Positions 17,606 to 24,655 of a stretch of 64,000 nucleotides of DNA are shown here, in pieces. The notes under the pieces were generated by a model, which was not told where the DNA came from, did not search any database, and was given only the letters and a program-made list of their open reading frames with translations. This stretch comes from Clostridia bacterium (lineage in GTDB: Bacteria; Bacillota; Clostridia; Oscillospirales; CAG-272), in assembly GCA_017547755.1 (NCBI GenBank), contig JAFYOX010000061.1:19911-83910 (forward strand), in the 5' to 3' direction. Positions within the stretch are counted from its first letter, which is position 1. Each line of letters begins with the position of its first letter. Both the position numbers and the translations under genes were made by a program.

Positions 17606-18688
17606 TCATGCTCCGCGGACGTACGTCTCCGTGATCTCCTGCAGACGCGCCGCCTTTGCCAGAATGTCGTCCGCCAGACAAAGCTGATTTCTCGCACGCA
17701 CGAGATTATGCTCCGCATAGTCCGTACGGAAATAGACGTCCCCGCACAGATAATCGTCCAGAAACCGCGCCGCAAGCTCCACGGTCACGCTGAACGCGCC
17801 GCGCACCATGTTCCGCAGTTCGTCCGGCGTCAGCGTGTCCCGCACGGTACCGAGAAATCCTTCGGCAAAATGTGCGAACCGCTCTTCGCTGAACGAGACT
17901 TTCGTCAGATCCGCTTCGTCTTCCGCTGCCGTGTTCGCCAGATACCGCACCGCGTCCCCGAAATCGTACATCGCCATCCCCGGCATCACCGTATCCAGAT
18001 CGATCACCGTCAGCGGAAGAAGGGTCTCCCGGTCAAAAAGGACGTTGTTCGCCTTGGTATCGTTATGCGTCACACGCACCGGAAATGCGCCCGCACGATA
18101 CCGGTCGGAGAGAAGGATCGCTTCCTTATAGTAAGTACGCAGCCGTGTGAGCTCTCCCGCCGTTTCAAAAACACGCGCATTCTTCATATCCGTTCTTTCC
18201 TTCGCATGGGAAAACAGCGTATCCAGCCGCCGGTGCGTATCGTGGAAATCCGGGATCGTCTCGTGCAGGACGGAGCCGTCGAAATCCGCAAGCTGCCGCT
18301 GGAATTCACCGAAGGCTTCCCCCGTTCCGCGGATCACCTCCGGCGTGAGGCAGGTGTCCGGCGTGACCGAGTCGATGTACGGCGCAGCACGCCAGTATTC
18401 CTCCCCGATCACCGTATAATTATCCCCCGATTCCGTACAGAGGAACCCGAGGCACGGTCGTGCACCGCATTTTCCGCGGATATGCGCGGTCACGCGGGCT
18501 ATGTTCTCCATGATCTCCGCCGGATTTCTGAAGACGGACGTGTTGATCTTCTGAAAAATATAATCTTCCCCGTTTTCGAGGGTCACATGATACGTATGAT
18601 TGATGTTGCCGTTTCCCGTGCGGCGGACGGCGGCAATGGATCCGGGAAGACAAAAACGCCGCCCGATTTCGGAATAAATCTCTCGCAT
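17606..18688 (-). CDS. NahK-like sugar kinase (aminoglycoside phosphotransferase fold)
   Basis: A 360-aa kinase of the APH fold, resembling N-acetylhexosamine 1-kinase. N-lobe TGNGNINHTYHV and YIFQKINTSVFRNP (ATP lysine), catalytic loop VTHNDTKANNVLFD (HxD) and metal site VIDLDTVMPGMAMYDFGD are intact. It probably phosphorylates N-acetylhexosamine at C1 in mucin- or milk-glycan salvage, as known for NahK, but choline- or other-sugar kinases share the fold. AAAGGAGC site before the ATG; convergent with the GH36-like gene, divergent from the URO-D-like gene. Confidence 0.78.
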   Translation of the reverse strand: MREIYSEIGRRFCLPGSIAAVRRTGNGNINHTYHVTLENGEDYIFQKINTSVFRNPAEIMENIARVTAHIRGKCGARPCLGFLCTESGDNYTVIGEEYWRAAPYIDSVTPDTCLTPEVIRGTGEAFGEFQRQLADFDGSVLHETIPDFHDTHRRLDTLFSHAKERTDMKNARVFETAGELTRLRTYYKEAILLSDRYRAGAFPVRVTHNDTKANNVLFDRETLLPLTVIDLDTVMPGMAMYDFGDAVRYLANTAAEDEADLTKVSFSEERFAHFAEGFLGTVRDTLTPDELRNMVRGAFSVTVELAARFLDDYLCGDVYFRTDYAEHNLVRARNQLCLADDILAKAARLQEITETYVRGA

Positions 18689-18776
18689 AACTGCTCCTTT
18701 GCATCAGAACTCCTTCCAGTATATGCAAAGACTGCGCGGATGTTGCCGGAAGAACTGCGCGAGTACCGCGGACTGC

Positions 18777-18805
18777 TTGACAAACTCCCGCTTCTCTGCT
18801 ACAAT
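18777..18805 (+). promoter_or_regulatory. Sigma-A promoter of the URO-D-like gene
   Basis: TTGACA (18777-18782) and TACAAT (18800-18805), 17-bp spacer, 40 bases before the start codon. Confidence 0.85.
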
Positions 18806-18844
18806 GAAGCCAACAAAATCCACTTCATTCAAAGGAGCAACGCT

Positions 18845-19846
18845 ATGACATCCAAGGAAATTATCCGCCGTCTGGTCGCACACGACGCACCGCCCCGCTT
18901 CGGCTACGACTTCCACGGTCTTTCCGACTTCGCGTGGACCTCGTCCCGCCGTTATATCAACGTTCCCGCCAATCCGTACGATGCGTGGGGCGATTATCCC
19001 GAACTCAAGGCGCTCACCGGCTTCAGCGGAGAAGTCCGCCGTGACATCTACGGCAACATTTACGGCCGCTTCAACGGAAAAACCAAGGGTGAATGCATCC
19101 GCGGCGCCATTGAAGACTGGGAAGACTACAATTATCCTCTCCCGGAATTTGATCCGAATCACAGAGAACACCTGCTCTCGCAGAACCTCGCCGCACACGA
19201 AAAATACGTCCTCGCGGGCGGAAATTCCCTGTTCTCCGTTCTCCGCGACGCACGTCTGATGAGCAATGCCCTTGCCGATACGATCACCGATCCCGAGGCG
19301 GTCTTCGCATTCGTCGATATGCTCGCCGAACACGAAGCGGCAGTTATCCGCAGCATCGCCGGATGCGGCATCGACGGATGGTTCATGGGCGACGACTGGG
19401 GCACACAGGACCGTACGTTCATTTCTCCGGCATCGTTCCGCGAGCTGTTCAAGCCGGCGTACAAAAAGGTCGCGGATGCGGCACATGAAGCCGGCATGAG
19501 CGTATTCCTCCACTCCTGCGGCTACATTCACGCCTTCATGGATGACTTCATCGATGCGGGCATCGATGTCTTCCAGTTCGACCAGCCCGACGCATACCCG
19601 TCCGAAGTCCTGGCGAAGGAATTCGGCAGCCGCGCGGTCTTCCACTCTCCCGTAGACATCCAGAAAGTCCTCCCGACCGGTGACCGCGAATTCATCGAAC
19701 GCCGGGCGGCGGAAATGTGCGAGGTCTTCCGTGCCGCAGGCGGCGCATGGATCGCCAAGGACTACCCGACCTACCACGACATCGGCGTTGACGTCGAATG
19801 GGCGAAGTGGGCGAGAGACGTGATCACCGCGAACAGCGCGATCTGA
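18845..19846 (+). CDS. Uroporphyrinogen decarboxylase-family protein (MtaA/CmuA-like)
   Basis: A 333-aa TIM-barrel protein of the URO-D superfamily. The zinc-type motif FLHSCGYIHAF (H223-x-C225) and the DDWGTQDRTFISPASFRELF stretch point to the cobamide/zinc methyltransferase branch rather than haem-making HemE. No corrinoid protein gene is adjacent. Members of this branch are common in gut Clostridia near sugar genes with unknown substrate. The start (AAAGGAGC upstream) is chosen because the long open frame extending upstream is antisense to the kinase gene. Methyl transfer is inference. Confidence 0.75.
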   Translation: MTSKEIIRRLVAHDAPPRFGYDFHGLSDFAWTSSRRYINVPANPYDAWGDYPELKALTGFSGEVRRDIYGNIYGRFNGKTKGECIRGAIEDWEDYNYPLPEFDPNHREHLLSQNLAAHEKYVLAGGNSLFSVLRDARLMSNALADTITDPEAVFAFVDMLAEHEAAVIRSIAGCGIDGWFMGDDWGTQDRTFISPASFRELFKPAYKKVADAAHEAGMSVFLHSCGYIHAFMDDFIDAGIDVFQFDQPDAYPSEVLAKEFGSRAVFHSPVDIQKVLPTGDREFIERRAAEMCEVFRAAGGAWIAKDYPTYHDIGVDVEWAKWARDVITANSAI

Positions 19847-19882
19847 CGCTGTCCGGCAGATCCATTCTCCAAAAACCCAAAA

Positions 19883-20365
19883 ATGGAAATCAAAACAATT
19901 GAAAAGGCGGAACTCCCCGTCTTTCTCGACATAATTCACCGCAGTTTCGCCACCGCTGCCGAAGAATTCGGGCTGACAAGGGAAAATTGTCCGAAACACA
20001 CCGCCTTTCTGCCAATCGAATACCTTGAAACGCAGTTCGGCTGGGGATGGCTCATGTTCGGACTGTACGACTGCGGCACTCCCGTCGGCTATGTTTCCCT
20101 CTCCGCCGAAGACGGCGGGACGTACGAACTGCATCACCTTGCCGTTCTTCCGGAATTCCGTCACCGCGGCGGCGGAAAACGTCTCCTTGACCACGCCAAG
20201 GCTGTCGTCAACGAAAACCGCGGCACAAAAATCACCATCGAGATCATCGAAGAAAGTACCGTTCTGCGGGAATGGTACGCGGCAAACGGATTCCTGCATA
20301 CGGGAACAGAAAAATTCCCGCATCTGCCGTTCACGACCGGATTCATGGAATGGAGAAACGAATGA
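19883..20365 (+). CDS. GNAT-family N-acetyltransferase
   Basis: A 160-aa acetyltransferase. It has the GNAT beta4 strand ELHHLAVLPEFRHRGGGKRLLDHA, where RHRGGGKRLL is the acetyl-CoA pyrophosphate loop, and TYELHHLAV. The family's C-terminal strand EWYAANGFLHTG is present. Substrate unknown. No clear Shine-Dalgarno site lies before the ATG. It overlaps the next gene by four bases (ATGA), so the two are translationally coupled. Confidence 0.88.
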   Translation: MEIKTIEKAELPVFLDIIHRSFATAAEEFGLTRENCPKHTAFLPIEYLETQFGWGWLMFGLYDCGTPVGYVSLSAEDGGTYELHHLAVLPEFRHRGGGKRLLDHAKAVVNENRGTKITIEIIEESTVLREWYAANGFLHTGTEKFPHLPFTTGFMEWRNE

Positions 20366-21276
20366 AACAGATTTACCCTTCCTATTACAAAGACTTCCGC
20401 TGTATCGCGGGAGACTGCCGTCACAGCTGCTGCATCGGCTGGGAGATCGACGTGGACGACGACACGATGCAGACCTACCGCGCGTTTCAGGACATCCTGC
20501 AGCACATTGACACCTCCTCGGATGTGCCGCATTTCCGCCTTGCGGAAAACGAGCGCTGTCCGTTCCTCAATTCCTGCGGACTGTGCGATATCATCCTGAA
20601 TCACGGGGAAGACCACCTCTGTCAGATCTGCGCCGACCATCCGCGCTTCCGCAATTTCTTCAAAAACCGCACCGAGACCGGTCTCGGGCTCTGCTGTGAA
20701 GCGGCGGCCAGCCTGATCCTCGGCTGTACGGACAAAGTCACGCTGGAGATCACGGGAAACGGCGGCGACTCCGGAAACGAACGCGAATTTTTCGGAATGC
20801 GGGAGCAGATGTTCCGGATCGTGCAGAACCGTGACCGTACGGTCGAAGAACGGGTCACAGATCTTCTGACCTTCGCGGATACCCGTCTGCCGGACAGATC
20901 CCTTTCGGAATGGGCGCAGTACCTCGCGGAGCTGGAATGTCTCGATCCCGTCCGGAACGAGATCCTCGCCCGCGTGACGGACGATCCCTTCCCGACGGAT
21001 AAGTTCGCCGTCCCGACCGAACAGCTTCTCGTGTATTTCCTCTACCGCCATCTCGCACCCGCACTTGAAGACGGCATGACCGCCGCACGCACCGCATTCG
21101 CGGTGCTGAGTACCCGCATGGTGTGCGCCATGGCACAGGCGATCGCGGAAAACGGCGAAGTCACGTTCGGAGATCTCGCGGAAGCGGCACGTCTGTACTC
21201 TTCGGAGATCGAATATTCCGAGGAAAATCTGGACGACATCCTCTGGGAGCTGGACGATCTGCTGTTCGACATCTGA
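20362..21276 (+). CDS. FliB-like flagellin lysine-N-methylase family protein
   Basis: A 304-aa cysteine-rich protein similar to the FliB family that methylates flagellin lysines. The N-terminus MKQIYPSYYKDF-R-C is followed by C19, C23-C24 (DCRHSCCIGWEID), then CPFLNSCGLCDI and LCQICADHPRF, a CxxC-rich pattern suited to metal or Fe-S binding. The C-terminal half is helical. No flagellar gene occurs in the window, so another protein may be the target. Starts inside the stop of the GNAT gene. A longer version upstream is rejected because it would overlap that gene fully. Confidence 0.8.
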   Translation: MKQIYPSYYKDFRCIAGDCRHSCCIGWEIDVDDDTMQTYRAFQDILQHIDTSSDVPHFRLAENERCPFLNSCGLCDIILNHGEDHLCQICADHPRFRNFFKNRTETGLGLCCEAAASLILGCTDKVTLEITGNGGDSGNEREFFGMREQMFRIVQNRDRTVEERVTDLLTFADTRLPDRSLSEWAQYLAELECLDPVRNEILARVTDDPFPTDKFAVPTEQLLVYFLYRHLAPALEDGMTAARTAFAVLSTRMVCAMAQAIAENGEVTFGDLAEAARLYSSEIEYSEENLDDILWELDDLLFDI

Positions 21277-21294
21277 AAATCATATGTAAAGCAA

Positions 21295-21342
21295 AACACA
21301 GGGAAGGAAAATTTCAAGTTTTCCTTCCCTGTGTTGTTTTTT
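21295..21342. terminator. Strong bidirectional terminator
   Basis: 17-bp perfect stem (AACACAGGGAAGGAAAA and its complement) with T-run on the plus side; shared by the FliB-like gene and the peptidase gene ending at 21350. Confidence 0.9.
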
Positions 21343-21349
21343 CTTTATC

Positions 21350-22402
21350 TTACAGGCATTCCGGCAGGAATTCGTTGATGCTCCGCTTCACATCACCGTT
21401 GTGTCCGGTGACGCGGTCCGCCGCCGTCATCGAATTCAGCACGGATTCCTCGACGGCTTCCGCCGCCGCGCGGAATACCGCGTCCATGTGCCGGTCGTTC
21501 AGCGCACGCATCGTCCGGAACGCACCGTCTTCCGCCGCGGAAGAATGCCGGTTCGCGGTCGTGAAGCCGATGACCACATCGCCGCTGCCGTGTCCGACGA
21601 ACGATCCCGTCCGTGCCAGCCCGACGACGGCACGCCGCAGAACACGGCCGAGCTGCAGTTCTGACAGCGGAATGTCCGTTCCGAGGACGATCATGATCGA
21701 TCCCTTGTCCGTCTGCGCCTGTTCTTCGCGGATTTTCGCGGTGATCCGTTCGCCGACGGGACGTCCGGCAATCGTCAGATCCGCCGTCCGTCCGAAATTC
21801 GACTGCACCAGTGCGCCGACGGTGTATTCCGTTCCTCCGAGCGTCAGTACGCGGGACGCCGAGCCGATGCCTCCCTTGAGTCCGAAACAGCTCGTCCCCT
21901 TTCCGGCGCCGACATCGCCTTCTTCAAAATCCGCCGATGCACCGGCGATCGCCGCATAGACTTCCGCCTCGCCGAGCGCACGGTCGGCAATGTCGTTCAG
22001 TCCGGCATCGTTGGTCTCGCCGACCACGGGATTCACGGAAAAACATCCGATCCCGTCCTGTCTGCATCGTTCCAGCGTCCATCCGACGAGCGCATCCGCC
22101 ACTTTTCCGACGTTCAGCGTGTTCGTCAGCGCGATGGGCGTTTCGATATACCCGAGTTCATCGACCTGCACGCTTCCGCAGGTCTTTCCGAACCCGTTGA
22201 TCACATGGACGACGGCGGTCATTTTCGAGGCAAACAGGTTGTCCTGCGCCGGAAGAATGACGGTCACCCCCGTCTTATGCCGTTCGTCGTCGAGCGTACA
22301 GTGACCGACCGTCACGCCGGGCACGTCCGAAATTTTATTCCGTGCGCCGGGCGTCATATGCCCGATTGCAATGCCGTAATCCCGGATATGTTTTTTGTTC
22401 AT
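21350..22402 (-). CDS. P1 family peptidase (DmpA/L-aminopeptidase-like)
   Basis: A 350-aa self-processing aminopeptidase of the DmpA (S58) family. The order is DYGIAIGHMTPGARNKISDVPGV, VGHCTLDD, INGFGKTCG, GKGTSCFGLKGGIGSASR and the TVGALVQSNFG strand; the Gly-Ser autocleavage site is in DKGSIMIVLGTDIPL (S235, probable nucleophile). Start at 22402; an in-frame ATG upstream would overlap the previous gene. It lies 17 bases after the TIM-barrel gene and is probably co-transcribed with it. Confidence 0.9.
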   Translation of the reverse strand: MNKKHIRDYGIAIGHMTPGARNKISDVPGVTVGHCTLDDERHKTGVTVILPAQDNLFASKMTAVVHVINGFGKTCGSVQVDELGYIETPIALTNTLNVGKVADALVGWTLERCRQDGIGCFSVNPVVGETNDAGLNDIADRALGEAEVYAAIAGASADFEEGDVGAGKGTSCFGLKGGIGSASRVLTLGGTEYTVGALVQSNFGRTADLTIAGRPVGERITAKIREEQAQTDKGSIMIVLGTDIPLSELQLGRVLRRAVVGLARTGSFVGHGSGDVVIGFTTANRHSSAAEDGAFRTMRALNDRHMDAVFRAAAEAVEESVLNSMTAADRVTGHNGDVKRSINEFLPECL

Positions 22403-22418
22403 TGTTCTCTGCCTTGCC

Positions 22419-24392
22419 TTATTCCGCAAATACCGTAGCTACCGACCAGCCGTGGATGTCGGGGATGATGACTCTGTATTCCCCGTTTCCGAGCTCTTCC
22501 GCCGGAAGTTCGGTTTCCGCGGCATACTGTCCCATATAGACAAACTTCGTTCCCGCGGGATTGCGGAGGATCACTTCGAGTTTTCCGCTGTCGCCGACCG
22601 ATACGTTCGTGATCGTTACTGCCGCGGTCTTTCCGTTTTCGTCCACACGCGGATGCACGATCGCCTGGATCGGCGTGACAAGTTCCGCCGCGAACTTCTT
22701 TCCGCTGATGTATTCCATGATCATCCGGTACTGATCGCGCTTTTCCGAGCTGATGCTGCGTACCCACAGATTGAAGATCGCCGCCCATTTTGCGCCGTAC
22801 GGCGTCGTGAATGCCGCTGTTGCCGCGTGCTTTCCTTCGAGAACACTGCCGTTCGTGGTGTAGTATTCCCCGAAAACTTCCAGATCGTCCCCGAGAATTT
22901 CCCAGTCGTCGTTGTGTCCCCACGTGCCGCCCCAGTGATGGCCTGCGATGCCGCGGTTGACGGGATGATCCGTATACCGTTCGGAGAGGATCCGCGTGCT
23001 GATCGGCTGTGCGTCCGCGCCGATGTCAAAACCGCGTTTTCTGAGAATCCGGATCGCCGCGCCGTCCGTGATGACCGGCTTGTGCAGGAGATCGATCACT
23101 TCCGCTTCGCTCATACGTCGTGCGTTTTCTGCGTTGAGCAGATATACGTCGCAGTCCGCACGGGTCACCGCCACCGGGATGTTGAAATACCGCAGCGGCA
23201 GACCGCACCGGAAGGATTCCGAAGAATATTCGAAATATCCGCCGACCTTCGCACGGTATCCTTCGTGCGTCAGCGCGGGCTTCAGACCAGACGCATGGGT
23301 ACGGTTGTTGAGCGCGCACAGCTTTTCCCAGTACGGACGGTGCTTTGCGAATGCGCCGAGCATCTGTCCGTGCCACGACATCGGTTCGTAATCGTTCATC
23401 AGGATGGCGTAGCTCATCGCGTTGTTCCCGGACGCGAGGTAATACGACGTTTCGAAGCAGGTACCGCCGATGCTCTTGCCGTAGACGATGTCCGGCAGGC
23501 TTTCGATTTCGGGACGGCGGTCGTGGACGTAATCGGGAAGCATGTAGTTCTGATAGCCGATCAGTTCCGCCTTGTCGATGAATTCCACGGGATCGTGGTC
23601 ATCGTACGCACCGCCGCCGGGTCTGGACGCGGGATCCTTGCCCGTGGATTTCCGCATCGCGTCGAAAATGAAGTCGTAGGCAAAGCCGGTGTAGCCGCCG
23701 TTCGCGCAGTACTGATAGCCCATCGCGCAGTCCGGCGCACATTCATGGATGACCGTACCCATTTCGTACGTGAAATCGTAAAGTGATTCTCTGAGGAATT
23801 CGATGTGGCGCAGACGCCATGTGACATCTTCCGTGGAATTGAGCGCCGCGACGAGTTCTTCACGGGTGAAGGACGAGCCGTACTTCTTATTGAATGCGGC
23901 GATGCAGTCCGGGCAGAAGCAGCCGTGGCTGACGGGCGCATGATTGGTCGCGCGAAGGTCGTCATCCGCCCAGAGGGTATGCGGCTGGATCGCGGTCACA
24001 TACGCGCGCAGTTCTTCCATGACGTATTTGCGGAAATTCTTACCGTTCCAGCAGAAGCAGTATTCCGCGACCGTTCCGTCGGGGCCGACCATGTGTTCGA
24101 CGGGAGAACCGTCGTAGATCAGTCCGGAGCAGTCCTGGCTCTGCATATACTGTCCGTGACCGATGCTGTTGCTGAGCTGAAGGGATACACGGATCCCGAT
24201 CTTCCGGAACTTTTCCGCTACTTCGCGGAGAGTTTCGGCGGTCTGACGGTGAACCTCCATGGACGGGAACCCGTAATTGGTGGCAAGCCAGACTTCATCG
24301 CAGCATCCGGGATGCGCGGTAATTTCGGCGATCAGCGCATCGATGAACGCGGGATCCTTCTGGGTCCGGCTTCCGAGTCGTTGAGTAAGCAT
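22419..24392 (-). CDS. TIM-barrel glycosidase-like protein (type C, 657 aa)
   Basis: A large cytoplasmic protein with an N-terminal barrel: EVWLATNYGFPSMEVHRQ, SLQLSNSIGHGQYMQSQ, then HTLWADDDLRATNHAP and a Cys cluster CFCPDCIAAFNKKYG near residues 150-170. A middle domain (about 350-530) has GATase-like VYLLNAENARRMSE and ITDGAAIRILRKRG, as in the trimerisation domain of GH42 galactosidases, and the C-terminus (about 560-657) is a beta-sheet domain. Likely a glycoside hydrolase of the GH42-like clan with undefined substrate. AGGAGG site; consensus promoter upstream; co-transcribed with the DmpA-like peptidase. Confidence 0.6.
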   Translation of the reverse strand: MLTQRLGSRTQKDPAFIDALIAEITAHPGCCDEVWLATNYGFPSMEVHRQTAETLREVAEKFRKIGIRVSLQLSNSIGHGQYMQSQDCSGLIYDGSPVEHMVGPDGTVAEYCFCWNGKNFRKYVMEELRAYVTAIQPHTLWADDDLRATNHAPVSHGCFCPDCIAAFNKKYGSSFTREELVAALNSTEDVTWRLRHIEFLRESLYDFTYEMGTVIHECAPDCAMGYQYCANGGYTGFAYDFIFDAMRKSTGKDPASRPGGGAYDDHDPVEFIDKAELIGYQNYMLPDYVHDRRPEIESLPDIVYGKSIGGTCFETSYYLASGNNAMSYAILMNDYEPMSWHGQMLGAFAKHRPYWEKLCALNNRTHASGLKPALTHEGYRAKVGGYFEYSSESFRCGLPLRYFNIPVAVTRADCDVYLLNAENARRMSEAEVIDLLHKPVITDGAAIRILRKRGFDIGADAQPISTRILSERYTDHPVNRGIAGHHWGGTWGHNDDWEILGDDLEVFGEYYTTNGSVLEGKHAATAAFTTPYGAKWAAIFNLWVRSISSEKRDQYRMIMEYISGKKFAAELVTPIQAIVHPRVDENGKTAAVTITNVSVGDSGKLEVILRNPAGTKFVYMGQYAAETELPAEELGNGEYRVIIPDIHGWSVATVFAE

Positions 24393-24431
24393 GATGATAC
24401 CTCCTGGGGAGATGAAATTGATGTTGTCTTT

Positions 24432-24460
24432 ATTATAAGGAATTTCTGATAAAATGTCAA
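24432..24460 (-). promoter_or_regulatory. Sigma-A promoter of the 22419-24392 gene
   Basis: Minus strand TTGACA (24455-24460) and TATAAT (24432-24437), 17-bp spacer. Confidence 0.85.
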
Positions 24461-24488
24461 TCTGTATTCCGGGAAATCCTATTCAATA

Positions 24489-24538
24489 TTGACAATGTTC
24501 TTCAAATGACATATTGACATATCTCTTCAAATGAAGTA
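24489..24538 (+). repeat. Two tandem 25-bp direct repeats over the promoter (candidate operator)
   Basis: Two imperfect copies (24489-24513 and 24514-24538; about 19 of 25 bases equal) each start TTGACA and contain TCTTCAAATGA. The second copy supplies the -35 and spacer of the plus promoter, and its CTTCAAATGAAG is an inverted repeat. Confidence 0.6.
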
Positions 24539-24542
24539 TAAT
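24514..24542 (+). promoter_or_regulatory. Sigma-A promoter of the propeller/solute-binding lipoprotein gene
   Basis: TTGACA (24514-24519) and TATAAT (24537-24542), 17-bp spacer, 115 bases before the start codon. Divergent to the promoter at 24432-24460. Confidence 0.85.
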
Positions 24543-24655
24543 TAAATCATATACAAACGACATTCATAAAACTAAAAATTTTTTCAGATTTATGCAGCCA
24601 AACCCGATGAAATCCGGTTATATACAGTATCACTCAATTTCACAGGAGGTCTCCC

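Noticed and set aside
17708-18844. Long N-terminal extension of the URO-D-like gene
   Set aside because: It would be antisense to the kinase gene; promoter and ribosome-binding site support 18845.
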